From Melastoma dodecandrum (Eukaryota > Streptophyta > Magnoliopsida > Myrtales > Melastomataceae), in assembly GCA_029817715.1 (NCBI GenBank), contig JARUPY010000090.1, positions 868,001 to 932,000 on the forward strand: a stretch of 64,000 nucleotides of DNA, in the 5' to 3' direction. The notes under the pieces are model-generated. The model made no database searches. It worked only from the letters and a program-made list of their open reading frames with translations, and was not told the DNA's origin. The position numbers and the translations under genes are program-made. Position 1 is the stretch's first letter; every line of letters starts with the position of its first letter. Below, one piece after another: positions 42,991 to 50,645 of the stretch.

Positions 42991-43251
42991 ATGAAGATGA
43001 CAGCCAAGCTCATCCTAACCGCAGCTTTTGTCGGTTGCCTAACGATGCCAGCTGCCGTAGCGACGGCCGAAGGTGCCCAGGTTCAGGCCGGCTCCAAAAC
43101 AGATCAATCTCCGTCAGCTCGCGAGCCGAGATCACCCTCACGGGAGCAGGATGATGGCGCGATGCGGATGCGCGGCAGTATGTCGGACAGGAACGCTCCG
43201 GTAGCCAACCAAATCGGCAAGGGCTCAAACCCTATGTCCAACGGTAAATAA
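42991..43251 (+). CDS. Small secreted protein (86 aa)
   Basis: An 86-residue protein with signal peptide (MKMTAKLILTAAFVGCLTMP, cleavage after about AVATA) and a polar, probably disordered mature part rich in Ser, Arg, Asp and Met (REPRSPSREQDDGAMRMRGS). ATG 42991 is chosen because the frame above it lacks a ribosome site and signal peptide. It follows the outer-membrane protein by 155 bp. No family recognised. Confidence 0.55.
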   Translation: MKMTAKLILTAAFVGCLTMPAAVATAEGAQVQAGSKTDQSPSAREPRSPSREQDDGAMRMRGSMSDRNAPVANQIGKGSNPMSNGK

Positions 43252-43348
43252 GCCCGAAATCTCGCTCGGAAGGCTTGGCGCCTCCTCATGTTCAGCCGAC
43301 ACCTACAGCTTTCAGTCCCTCCGGCAGAGGGCGCTCCGCAGCCGTGTG

Positions 43349-44305
43349 TCAACTGCTCCCAATGAGAATGCCTGTCGCAAGCACGAGCCCTCCACCGAGC
43401 ATGACCTTGGCGGCGGCTGACACTGGCGGCGTTTCCATGTAGCGCCACTGGATATACGCAATGGCGAGCAGCTCGATCAGAACGACGATACCCGCCACCA
43501 CGGTCGCGTAATAGAAATTTGGGATTAGGTAAGGCAGCGTGTGCCCGATGCCGCCCGCGATCGTCATAAGTCCGCAGACGAGACCTCGCAAATAGGGTGT
43601 GCCGCGCCCCGACAGCTTGCCGTCGTCCGCCAGCGCCTCGGCGAACCCCATCGAGATACCAGCGCCGAGCGATGCGGCTAAACCAACCTGGAAGGCGTTC
43701 CACGTGTTGTGCGTGCCGAATGCGGCGGCGAATACCGGCGCTAGTGTAGATACCGACCCATCCATAAGCCCTACAAGACCGGGCTGAACAATCTGTAGGA
43801 CAAAGCGGCGACTTGCGTCCTCGTCTTCCCTGCCCCGTGCCTCGTCAGTCAGGTGCTTCGCCTCGAGGTCGCCTGCCGTCCGCTCGTGATTGTCCTCGGC
43901 TGCCGCAAGGTCGCCCAGCAGCTTGCGGATCGAAGCGTCTGTAGCTTTCGCCGCAGCCAAGCGATAGAAGCGTGCCGCGTCCTGCTCCATCTGCTGAGCC
44001 TGCTTGCGGACGGTATCCGTGCTTTGCGGTAGCAGGTGCCAGAGCTTCTTGCGGTGGACGGTGCCTTTGACATCCTGGCGCCGCACCTGGGGGATATGTT
44101 CACCGAACTTATCCCGGAAGAGGTCGATGAGCGCCTGACGATGGCCGTCCTCTTCAGCCGCCATCTCGGAAAACACCTTGGCGGTCTCGGGGTGCGTTTC
44201 GCGGAGACCGTGCGCAAAGTCCGCGTAGGTGCGCCCGTCTTCTTCCTCGCTGCTGATTGCGAGGGCGAGGATTTCGCGCTCATCGAGCTGGTCAAACGTC
44301 TTCAT
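43349..44305 (-). CDS. mbfA: Ferritin-like/VIT1 iron exporter MbfA
   Basis: A 318-residue fusion of an N-terminal erythrin/rubrerythrin-like ferritin domain and a C-terminal VIT1/CCC1 membrane domain. Iron ligands are in [51 protein letters not shown] and [20 protein letters not shown] (four ExxH-type motifs). The membrane half ([38 protein letters not shown], about five helices) exports iron. MbfA protects Agrobacterium and Bradyrhizobium from iron and peroxide stress and is repressed by Irr. ATG 44305 is preferred over 44359. Two iron control elements lie directly upstream. Confidence 0.92.
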   Translation of the reverse strand: MKTFDQLDEREILALAISSEEEDGRTYADFAHGLRETHPETAKVFSEMAAEEDGHRQALIDLFRDKFGEHIPQVRRQDVKGTVHRKKLWHLLPQSTDTVRKQAQQMEQDAARFYRLAAAKATDASIRKLLGDLAAAEDNHERTAGDLEAKHLTDEARGREDEDASRRFVLQIVQPGLVGLMDGSVSTLAPVFAAAFGTHNTWNAFQVGLAASLGAGISMGFAEALADDGKLSGRGTPYLRGLVCGLMTIAGGIGHTLPYLIPNFYYATVVAGIVVLIELLAIAYIQWRYMETPPVSAAAKVMLGGGLVLATGILIGSS

Positions 44306-44318
44306 CGCGCGCCTCTCG

Positions 44319-44335
44319 TTTAGAACCGTTCTAAT
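44319..44335. promoter_or_regulatory. Irr iron control element 1
   Basis: TTTAGAACCGTTCTAAT matches the ICE consensus TTTAGAA-N3-TTCTAAA at all but the last position. It ends 13 bp before the mbfA ATG, where a bound Irr dimer would block transcription or its start. Confidence 0.75.
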
Positions 44336-44364
44336 GGGCCATCCGAACGAGAGGGTCAATCCAG

Positions 44365-44381
44365 TTTTTAATGATTCTAAG
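44365..44381. promoter_or_regulatory. Irr iron control element 2 (partial)
   Basis: TTTTTAATGATTCTAAG fits the same consensus with three mismatches, two of them in the left half. Centre lies 46 bp upstream of element 1, so two Irr dimers could bind on similar helix faces. Confidence 0.5.
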
Positions 44382-44481
44382 GAGACGGCATCAGGATGTC
44401 GACGTTTGGGCTTCGCGTTCTTGGTCCAACGTACACGTCTGCAGTGCCAAGCGACGCCTACTCACTTTGATAACGGGGTGT

Positions 44482-44709
44482 TCACATGAATGCACCGAAG
44501 AGATTCGCCAATCCTGCAAATGCGACTGCCTCATGCCAATGATTTAGCGTCGGACCGCTAAATGATTCCTTATGGTAAATGGCGAAGAGAACGCATGCTC
44601 CAGACATAGCGATGCAAAACGATGAAGCAACGTGAGCTGGTGATATTGTGTGAGCGCGCCAAGCTCCCGACACGAGCAGCACAATGAAAAGTCTTCCAGC
44701 AAAACGCAA
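44482..44709 (-). CDS. Possible small membrane protein (75 aa)
   Basis: A 75-codon frame with TTG start, predicted to hold two or three hydrophobic segments (RLFIVLLVSGAW; VASSFCIAMSGACVLFAIYH; EAVAFAGLANLFGAFM). The ribosome site GGGAGGG lies about 15 nt from the TTG, which is too far, so translation is doubtful. It begins 12 bp after the stop of the next small ORF. Its 3' part contains the 13-bp match to tRNA-Arg. Confidence 0.3.
   Translation of the reverse strand: MRFAGRLFIVLLVSGAWRAHTISPAHVASSFCIAMSGACVLFAIYHKESFSGPTLNHWHEAVAFAGLANLFGAFM
44495..44507. repeat. 13-bp match to tRNA-Arg 3' region (attachment site candidate)
   Basis: CCGAAGAGATTCG is identical to 48597-48609 in the 3' arm of tRNA-Arg, in the same orientation. 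If it is the far attachment site of the integrase at 46120, the island is about 4.1 kb. Short enough to be chance. Confidence 0.3.
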
Positions 44710-44720
44710 ACGAGTTTCTA

Positions 44721-44990
44721 TTACACCCTCCCTGCGTGCCTTTGATACTCGTCGAAGCTGACCTCGGCATTGCTCGGAGGGCGAGCGCGGCGTGGTATAC
44801 TCGACTCAAGCCGATAAGTCGTCATCTGGATTATATCGCGGCTTCCATGCCCCTCTGCCTGCAAGAATGGCGGTGACAGTGTCAAGAGCTCATAGCACGA
44901 AAATGGATCGTCGCCCTTGTTGGCATCTATGAAATCTATTTCATAGATACAGCAGCGTTTTTCGCCGCAATTGTCCACTACGTCTGACAT
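44721..44990 (-). CDS. Hypothetical protein (89 aa)
   Basis: An 89-residue frame from ATG 44990, cysteine-containing N-terminus (MSDVVDNCGEKRCCIYEIDF) and an acidic/basic mixed remainder (DPFSCYELLTLSPPFLQAEG; SNAEVSFDEYQRHAGRV). No ribosome site is obvious and no family is recognised. It is divergent from the HlyIII-like gene, with 27 bp between their starts. Confidence 0.35.
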   Translation of the reverse strand: MSDVVDNCGEKRCCIYEIDFIDANKGDDPFSCYELLTLSPPFLQAEGHGSRDIIQMTTYRLESSIPRRARPPSNAEVSFDEYQRHAGRV

Positions 44991-45017
44991 GACAGTCGCG
45001 ACTCACCGAGGGCATGT

Positions 45018-45764
45018 GTGCAAACGACCGAATTAGAGTATTATGCTTCTTCGGGAGCGCGGCGCGCAGACCTCATCGTCCACGTCATAGGCTTAGTTTT
45101 CGCTCTGCTCGGAGGAATCATACTACTACGCCTATCGCTTACGAGCGGTGCGCGCCAGATTTTGGCCATCACGGTATATGTATCCGGACTCATGTCGATG
45201 ATGTGCCTTTCTCTGGCTTATAACTTAAATTCAGGTAGGCATCGCAGTCTACTCCGTCGTCTGGATCACATCGGCATATTCGTCATGATAGCAGGCACGT
45301 ATACTCCACTAACCACAATTATACTAAGCGGGAAGTGGGCATGGGGAATGACGATTGCAGTCTGGGGGCTCGCCGGCCTTGGTATTTGCGGTAAGTGTAT
45401 GAGCTTGGCATTACCAGATCACGTATGGACTGCGCCTTATCTCGGGCTTGGCTGGATAGTTTTGATAGCGGCACGACCTATTGCACAGCGCATTCCTCCA
45501 GAAGCTCTTAGCCTTCTTGCTGCAGGAGGTTTAGTGTATACGGTCGGGGCGTTTTTTTATGTTACAGAGCGCTCTCGCTATTGGCGTTCGATATGGCATG
45601 GGCATGTGGTTGTTGCGGCGGGGATCCACTGGGTGGCTATCTTCCTTGCGCTCTTCTGGCCGCGCTTTGGACAGCTGCCCGTTCTTGATGCAGCTGCCCT
45701 CGCGCGCGTACAACCCGTTACGGGGTCAATGAACATGCGGCCTGCGGTGGTTGGGCAGCGGTGA
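45018..45764 (+). CDS. HlyIII/PAQR-like (YqfA) membrane protein
   Basis: A 248-residue seven-helix membrane protein of the hemolysin III/PAQR superfamily. The three conserved metal-binding regions are visible: SLAYNLN in helix 2, RRLDHIGIFVMIAGTYTP in helix 3, and SIWHGHVVVAAGIHWVAIF at the C-terminus (two histidines). Despite the historical family name it is best regarded as a membrane homeostasis or hydrolase-like protein, not a toxin. Start GTG 45018; an overlapping ATG at 45014 is in another frame. Codon use is less GC-biased than in the neighbours, hinting at transfer. Confidence 0.88.
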   Translation: MQTTELEYYASSGARRADLIVHVIGLVFALLGGIILLRLSLTSGARQILAITVYVSGLMSMMCLSLAYNLNSGRHRSLLRRLDHIGIFVMIAGTYTPLTTIILSGKWAWGMTIAVWGLAGLGICGKCMSLALPDHVWTAPYLGLGWIVLIAARPIAQRIPPEALSLLAAGGLVYTVGAFFYVTERSRYWRSIWHGHVVVAAGIHWVAIFLALFWPRFGQLPVLDAAALARVQPVTGSMNMRPAVVGQR

Positions 45765-46119
45765 CTGCAAGAACGAACGACCGAGATGGGCGCCAAGCTG
45801 ACCTCCATTGTGGCCACGCTGCGCTCTGCCAAGCGTCATTCCACTATCTCGAGCACGCCGCCTTTTTGGCCATTCTCCGAAGCGAAAAGATGAAGTTAAT
45901 GGTTTTCCAATTAGGCTTGCTTCCCTTACACACAACACGGACACACCCACTGAGTTGTGTCGTCGAAATACGACTGGAATCAACGCTGTAAGTATCGTAG
46001 GGGAGGGTCGAGTCACCTCCGCGTGTGAATTCTTCACCGCGTAAAGCATTTCATCTCCAGTGGCCCCAATCCCATACGCTTCCGGCTCGCGCTAAGGGAA
46101 ACGGCTCGGCTCACGATTG
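45765..46119. other. Intergenic stretch, no gene supported
   Basis: About 355 bp between the HlyIII-like gene and the integrase. Plus-strand frames of 76-78 codons overlap a minus-strand frame and none looks coding. No duplicate of the tRNA end was found here. Confidence 0.35.
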
Positions 46120-47322
46120 TCAGTCCTTCTTTCGTTTGCGCGCCTTGATCCGGCTTTTTTGGACGCGGGCGGTGACCGCCAGGCCGGAGCGATCGTAGCC
46201 CCGCGACGTCGTCTGTACGCCCGAATGGCCTGCAACGTGGGCGACATCCTCAAGCGCCGCGCCAGCTTCGCGCGCTTCTGTCACGCCCGACGCCCGTACA
46301 TCACGATTCCAGACGCTCTCTGGAATTCCGGCGACCACTGCGAGTGCGCGCCAGCGCCGCCCGTATTCCCAGCGATCCATCGGAGCGCCGTTCGACTTTG
46401 CGACCATAGGCCCCGTGCGCTCGGATGGCGGTATGGAGGCGAGCGACTGCTGGATCAGCGGATAAGCGGCGAGATCGTAGGTCGTGGTGCGTCCGCTTTT
46501 GGACGACGTCGCGCTCAAGACCCCGCGCGTGTCGATGTGTTCGAAAGTCAGGCCTTGCCAGATGCTGCTACGGGCTGCACCTCGCGCGGGCTCGGCGGGA
46601 TCGTCTACCATCTGGCCAATCACGTCGGCCTGTCGGAGCGTGAGTTCGAACTGGACGGCGGTGCCGAGCGCCATGCGAGCTTCGTTTGCCGCGAGCGCCA
46701 CGTCGACGAACCGCTGCGCCATCTCGGCGTCGATCGTCGCCGTCCGCGGTTTCGGCTGCGCAAATCGGATCGCGCTTATGCCATCGGCGAGTCGCTTGCA
46801 GTCACGAATGCCAAGGCTGACGCCGAACGCGAAGGCGACGCGGACCATCTGCACGCCGCCGTAAGCTCGGCGTGTGCGCCGCTCGCCGCCCGGCGAAGCG
46901 GGATTTCCCCAATTGCGATACCAGCGTTTGACGTCGATTGGTTGGAGGTGATCAAGCCGTCTCGCGCCCACGGTGCTTACGACGACTTCGAATTGGTCCT
47001 TGTAAGTCTGGCGCGACGATCTCACGAGATCCGCGTACGGAGAATCGGGATGATCAAGGTAGAGGCGCACGAGGGAAGCGATGGTGCCGTCGTATTCCAA
47101 CGGAATGGCGTCAGCGTCTCCTGTTTCGAGCCACTCGATCATCTGATTTTGGGCATCCCGGCAGCGGCCGGCGAGATCGTGTGCCTCGTCCGCGGTTTCT
47201 GGCGACCGGAGCTTTAAGGTTTTCGGCAAATATCCGCGCTGCGAGGCAGCCTTGGAAGCAGCCCAGTAGAATTCTTTGACGCCACCCGCGCGGCGAATCT
47301 GCTTGAGGCCTGGTGCCTCCAC
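46120..47322 (-). CDS. Tyrosine-type integrase (island/prophage)
   Basis: A 400-residue site-specific recombinase. The arm/core-binding part spans about 50-180 (TIASLVRLYLDHPDSPYADL; ARRLDHLQPIDVKRWYRNWG). The catalytic domain shows FELTLRQADVIGQM (first Arg), WNRDVRASGVTEAREAG in place of the usual HxLR, and VAHVAGHSGVQTTSRGYDR with the last His and the Tyr nucleophile. This divergent box II is typical of a large Hyphomicrobiales prophage/island group. GTG 47322 is the start. It lies 1.3 kb from tRNA-Arg, the presumed attachment site. Confidence 0.85.
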   Translation of the reverse strand: MEAPGLKQIRRAGGVKEFYWAASKAASQRGYLPKTLKLRSPETADEAHDLAGRCRDAQNQMIEWLETGDADAIPLEYDGTIASLVRLYLDHPDSPYADLVRSSRQTYKDQFEVVVSTVGARRLDHLQPIDVKRWYRNWGNPASPGGERRTRRAYGGVQMVRVAFAFGVSLGIRDCKRLADGISAIRFAQPKPRTATIDAEMAQRFVDVALAANEARMALGTAVQFELTLRQADVIGQMVDDPAEPARGAARSSIWQGLTFEHIDTRGVLSATSSKSGRTTTYDLAAYPLIQQSLASIPPSERTGPMVAKSNGAPMDRWEYGRRWRALAVVAGIPESVWNRDVRASGVTEAREAGAALEDVAHVAGHSGVQTTSRGYDRSGLAVTARVQKSRIKARKRKKD

Positions 47323-47353
47323 GCTGACGGTGCCGTCGGTAAGCGCTTGGGCA

Positions 47354-47650
47354 TCAGAACCGCTCTGGCCCGTCGTCTGGAGCGTTCCGCAGACGAACGC
47401 GGGACCGCGGAAGCTGCGCGCCGGTCTCCTGGCGGTGGCACCAATCCAAAACGGAGGGCAGGTACCGGCGCTGAAAGAGCGAGCGGGGCGTCGGAAAGCC
47501 CCGACGCTCGAGCTGTCTGATGATTTCGCTCTGATTGGCTGGAAGCGTCTTCCCGAACAGGATGCGCAGGAGCTCTTGCTCGCTGGGATAGACGGGCAGG
47601 GTGATCACGGCATAAGCGCTGAAACCATCCCGCAGCGCGCGTTCCGACAT
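47354..47650 (-). CDS. Small winged-helix-like protein next to integrase (98 aa)
   Basis: A 98-residue protein; after a short lead it reads ITLPVYPSEQELLRILFG, then EIIRQLERRGFPTPRSLFQR and RYLPSVLDWCHRQETG. This P-x-x-P-S-E-x-E-L ... R-Y-x-P-x-V-x-x-W pattern recurs in short proteins encoded directly upstream of integrases in alphaproteobacterial prophages and gene-transfer-agent relatives, where an excisionase or DNA-binding role is suspected. It ends 31 bp before the integrase start, so the two are likely cotranscribed. Confidence 0.6.
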   Translation of the reverse strand: MSERALRDGFSAYAVITLPVYPSEQELLRILFGKTLPANQSEIIRQLERRGFPTPRSLFQRRYLPSVLDWCHRQETGAQLPRSRVRLRNAPDDGPERF

Positions 47651-47807
47651 GAGAAGCTCCAGACATAAAGCAGCCGCGACTGCCCGAGCGCCGCAATCTA
47701 AGTCTGAATTCAGTTCAGATCAATAAGACAGAATCTAATTCCGTTCAAAGCGGGGATCGAGAATCGTGCTACGAGCCGCTTGTGCTTTTTCAAGATCTGA
47801 CTGCGCC

Positions 47808-48500
47808 ATGCCGACCTCAGCCGATTTGATCCAGATCGTCGCCGACGCTTGCGGAATGAAGCCGGCCTCGGTTGGGACGGTGTACCGTCGGCTGCGCGAG
47901 ACGAACCTCATCGGAGAAGGGGGCCGTGGCCGCAACGCCATGTTGCTCGACCTTGCCGACGCAACGATGGTCGCCATTGGGTCCCTGGCAAGCGGCGAAG
48001 CGCGGGATGCCCCCGAAGCGATCTCAACGATTTACGCGCTACGGGCGTCGGGACGACAATGGACACCGTCCGAATCGACCAATCCTTTGCCGCGTCATGT
48101 CCTCAAGGGACAATTCTTCGAGCGCCTTGCGCTTTCCGAAAAGCCGAGGTCGATGACGTTCGGGGTCGCGGTCGATCGGCTGATGGCGGCGCTCGCCTCG
48201 GGCCAACTGACCCCTGAACCGTCAGACGAGGATTATTTAAGGCGCGAGGGACCAGTGCCTGCGCATCCGCATCCGTTTGCGCTTTGCGAAATTCGGTCGA
48301 GCCTGGAAGACGGAAGCTTTCGCGTGGTGAGTGCCAGCTTGGGGTTTGGCCTTCGCGGCGTCTACCGCGCGTCGGCCGACTTCCGGCTCGTGCGGCAGGG
48401 CCGGCGGTCGCGCGATGAGGCGATGACCTTGACTGAGAGGCGGTCCGTCGGTCTGCCGACGCTGGCCCGGATAGCGTCGCACTTCGCACCGCAAGCCTGA
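47808..48500 (+). CDS. Hypothetical helix-turn-helix protein of the island (230 aa)
   Basis: A 230-residue protein whose N-terminus looks like a winged helix: LIQIVADACGMKPASVGTVY, RRLRETNLIGEGGRGRNAML, followed by LADATMVAIGSLASGEARDA. The remainder has no recognised domain. Proteins of this layout occur beside integrases in Methylobacterium-type prophage remnants. ATG 47808 is preferred over 47766. It is transcribed toward tRNA-Arg, divergent from the integrase operon, and may be the island's regulator. Confidence 0.6.
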   Translation: MPTSADLIQIVADACGMKPASVGTVYRRLRETNLIGEGGRGRNAMLLDLADATMVAIGSLASGEARDAPEAISTIYALRASGRQWTPSESTNPLPRHVLKGQFFERLALSEKPRSMTFGVAVDRLMAALASGQLTPEPSDEDYLRREGPVPAHPHPFALCEIRSSLEDGSFRVVSASLGFGLRGVYRASADFRLVRQGRRSRDEAMTLTERRSVGLPTLARIASHFAPQA

Positions 48501-48518
48501 CCTGGCAACGATTTCGAC

Positions 48519-48559
48519 GCTCGGTAACAGGTTGGGTAACAGCTCGGTAACAGGTTGGG
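48519..48559. repeat. Iterated GGTAACAG repeats beside the attachment site
   Basis: An 18-bp direct repeat (48519-48536 and 48542-48559, GCTCGGTAACAGGTTGGG) yields three copies of GGTAACAG at 48523, 48535 and 48546, spaced 12 and 11 bp. Helically phased repeats next to a tRNA attachment site resemble integrase arm-binding sites. Confidence 0.5.
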
Positions 48560-48588
48560 GTCTGGTCGAGCTAAGTCGTTGATATTGT

Positions 48589-48665
48589 TGGCGCGCCCGA
48601 AGAGATTCGAACTCCTGACCCCTAGATTCGTAGTCTAGTGCTCTATCCAGCTGAGCTACGGGCGC
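48589..48665 (-). tRNA. tRNA-Arg(ACG)
   Basis: Reading the minus strand from 48665, a 77-nt cloverleaf forms: acceptor GCGCCCG pairs with CGGGCGC, D arm GCTC-GAGC, anticodon stem CTAGA-TCTAG with loop CTACGAA (anticodon ACG, arginine CGN family), T arm AGGAG-TTCGAAT-CTCTT, discriminator G and an encoded CCA. It is the likely integration site of the island to its left, since its 3' end points toward the integrase. Confidence 0.96.
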
Positions 48666-48744
48666 ATCGCGTAAGGGCGGCTCGGATCGGCCGGCCCGGC
48701 GAGGGAGCCTCCATAGCGGGTCGATTTCAGCGTGGCAAGCGTTC

Positions 48745-49239
48745 TCACGCCGGCGATGGCGACCCCTCGGGGCCGGACGACGCGCTGCGGTCCATCAGCT
48801 CGCGGATGGTGATCAGCGTCTTGAAGGCGCGCACGTTGGGGTCGTCGTTGAGGACGGCGCGGGTGAAACGCTCGTAGGCCGGCATGCCGTCGACCTGGAC
48901 GAGCAGGACGAAATCGCTGTCGCCGGTCACGTACCAGGCGCCGTTCACTTCCGGTCGCCGCTGGATCTTTCGCGCGAAGGCATCGAGCACGGCCGAGCCT
49001 TCGCGCTCCATCGAGACCAGCACGTGCATGGTCAGCGCGAGCCCGAGTGCCGCCGGCTGCACGATGGCGACGTCGGCCGCGATCACGCCCGCGGCGCGCA
49101 GCCGCCGCAGCCGCCGCAGCACCGCGCTCTCCGAGAGCCCGACCTTGACGGCGAGCACGCGCGCCGGCGTGAGGTTGTCGCGCGCCACGTGGTCGAGCAG
49201 TGCGCGGTCGAAACGGTCGAGGGTGGCGGATTCTGCCAT
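48745..49239 (-). CDS. Lrp/AsnC-family transcriptional regulator
   Basis: A 164-residue regulator with N-terminal helix-turn-helix (LDRFDRALLDHVARDNLTPA, VGLSESAVLRRLRRLRAAGV) and a C-terminal RAM ligand domain (MHVLVSMEREGSAVLDAFAR, GAWYVTGDSDFVLLVQVDGM, NVRAFKTLITIRELMD). ATG 49239 gives the canonical N-terminus; the longer frame to 49350 runs into the divergent promoter. Divergent from an EamA-type exporter 84 bp away, the standard arrangement in which an amino acid ligand controls its own export. Confidence 0.92.
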   Translation of the reverse strand: MAESATLDRFDRALLDHVARDNLTPARVLAVKVGLSESAVLRRLRRLRAAGVIAADVAIVQPAALGLALTMHVLVSMEREGSAVLDAFARKIQRRPEVNGAWYVTGDSDFVLLVQVDGMPAYERFTRAVLNDDPNVRAFKTLITIRELMDRSASSGPEGSPSPA

Positions 49240-49322
49240 GGAGTGTCGAAGAAAGCCGGAAACAGGCGCCATCATGCCTGTTTTTGCCGCCTCCCGTCCA
49301 GCCGGCCGGGGTACGAGCAGGC

Positions 49323-50234
49323 ATGTCGACCGAGGCCGCCGTTTCCCCATCGCCCATCAAGGCCGTGTCCTCCGGCACGCTGGCGCCGCTTGCGCTGCTC
49401 GGCAGCATGACCTCGGTTTGTCTCGGCGCGACCTTCGCGCATGCGATGTTCGCGACCGCCGGTGCCGCCGGCACCACGAGCCTGCGCATCGCGCTTGCCG
49501 CGCTGATGCTCGCCGCGCTCCGCCGGCCGTGGCGGCAGCGCTTGGCGCCGCGCGATCTCGGCCGCATCGCGCTGTTCGGCACCGTGCTCGGGCTGATGAA
49601 CCTCCGCTTCTACATGGCCATCCGCTCGGTGCCGATCGGGCTCGCCATCGCCATCGAGTTCGTCGGGCCGCTCGCGGTCGCCCTGTTCGCCTCGCGCCGC
49701 GCTCTCGATCTCGTCTGGATCGCGCTCGCGGTCGCCGGCCTCGTTTTGCTCTTGCCCTTGCACGGCCTCGGCGCCGGGCTCGATCCGGTCGGCGTCGGCT
49801 TCGCGCTGACGGCGGCCTGCTTCTGGGCCGCCTACATCGTCACCGGGCAGCGGCTCGCCCATCTCGACGGCGGCCAGGCGGTCTCGCTGGCGCTTGCGAT
49901 CGGCGCGCTGGCGGTGCTGCCGTTCGGGGTCATCGGGGCGGGGCGCACGCTGCTCGATCCTTCGCTGCTGGCGATCGGCCTCGTCGTCGCTCTTCTCTCC
50001 AGCGCTGTGCCGTATTCGCTCGAGATCTTCGCGCTGCGGCACCTGCCGCGCCAGACCTTCGGCGTGCTTTTGAGCCTCGAGCCGGCGATCGGCGCGCTGG
50101 TCGGCCTCGCCTTTCTCGGCCAGCACCTGCGGCCGGTGCAGTGGGCGGCAATCGCCTGCATCGTCGCGGCCTCGGCCGGCGTGACGCTGGCGGGGCGCCG
50201 CAGCCGTCGCGCGGCCGCCGCGGTGCCGGCGTGA
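49323..50234 (+). CDS. EamA/RhtA-like amino acid exporter
   Basis: A 303-residue inner-membrane protein with ten helices in two EamA repeats. Marks include SLRIALAALMLAAL, DLGRIALFGTVLGLMNLRFYMAIRSVPIGLAIAIEF (EamA helix 3-4 signature, as in RhtA/YdcZ threonine-homoserine exporters), AACFWAAYIVTGQRL, and SLEPAIGALVGLAFLGQHL at the end of repeat 2. It probably exports an amino acid or metabolite sensed by the divergent Lrp-type regulator. ATG 49323 is used; the frame is open to 49200 but overlaps the divergent regulator gene. Confidence 0.88.
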   Translation: MSTEAAVSPSPIKAVSSGTLAPLALLGSMTSVCLGATFAHAMFATAGAAGTTSLRIALAALMLAALRRPWRQRLAPRDLGRIALFGTVLGLMNLRFYMAIRSVPIGLAIAIEFVGPLAVALFASRRALDLVWIALAVAGLVLLLPLHGLGAGLDPVGVGFALTAACFWAAYIVTGQRLAHLDGGQAVSLALAIGALAVLPFGVIGAGRTLLDPSLLAIGLVVALLSSAVPYSLEIFALRHLPRQTFGVLLSLEPAIGALVGLAFLGQHLRPVQWAAIACIVAASAGVTLAGRRSRRAAAAVPA

Positions 50235-50348
50235 GCGGAGCCGTTCACCTTGTCTTCATCGGAATTTTCGTAGGCGCAACCCGAGGCCGCCTCGACTGTT
50301 ACGCCATCCCAATTGGCGTTCGGTCTCGAACCACTGCAGAGGATAACT

Positions 50349-50567
50349 ATGACCTTCGTGAAGACCCTTGTTGCCGGCGCCCTCGTCGCCTCGACCATGG
50401 CGCTGACCGTGCCGACCCCTGCTTCCGCGTTCGGCGTCGTTGTCGGCCCCCGCGGTGGCGTGGCCGTTCGCGTCGGTCCCGGCTATCGTGGCTATCGCCG
50501 TCCCTTCGTTCGCCCGCGCGTGTTCGTGCGTCCGCGTGTCGTTGTGCGTCGCCGCTTCTATCGCTGA
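50349..50567 (+). CDS. Small secreted Arg/Val/Gly-rich protein (72 aa)
   Basis: A 72-residue protein with signal peptide (MTFVKTLVAGALVASTMALT, cleavage after about ASA) and a very basic mature part of about 40 residues made of Val-Gly, Arg-Pro-Arg and Val-Phe-Val repeats (VRPRVFVRPRVVVRRRFYR). Similar short exported proteins with R-P-R-V repeats are common in Hyphomicrobiales and are annotated only as hypothetical. ATG 50349 follows GGATAACT. A strong terminator lies 29 bp beyond the stop. Confidence 0.7.
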   Translation: MTFVKTLVAGALVASTMALTVPTPASAFGVVVGPRGGVAVRVGPGYRGYRRPFVRPRVFVRPRVVVRRRFYR

Positions 50568-50595
50568 TCGGCGAACCGACAGTCATCGAGACGAG

Positions 50596-50624
50596 AAGAG
50601 GCCGCTCGCGCGGCCTCTTTTTTT
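50596..50624 (+). terminator. Rho-independent terminator
   Basis: AAGAGGCCGC-TCGC-GCGGCCTCTT forms a perfect 10-bp stem with a four-base loop and is followed by further thymidines (50620-50624). It ends the transcript of the small secreted protein and separates it from the dehalogenase gene. Confidence 0.9.
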
Positions 50625-50645
50625 GTGCGCACGAGGGAGCGGGCA

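Noticed and set aside
45018..45764. Reading the HlyIII-like protein as a hemolysin toxin
   Set aside because: The family name is historical; the sequence is a seven-helix PAQR-type membrane protein with metal-binding histidines and no secretion or toxin features.
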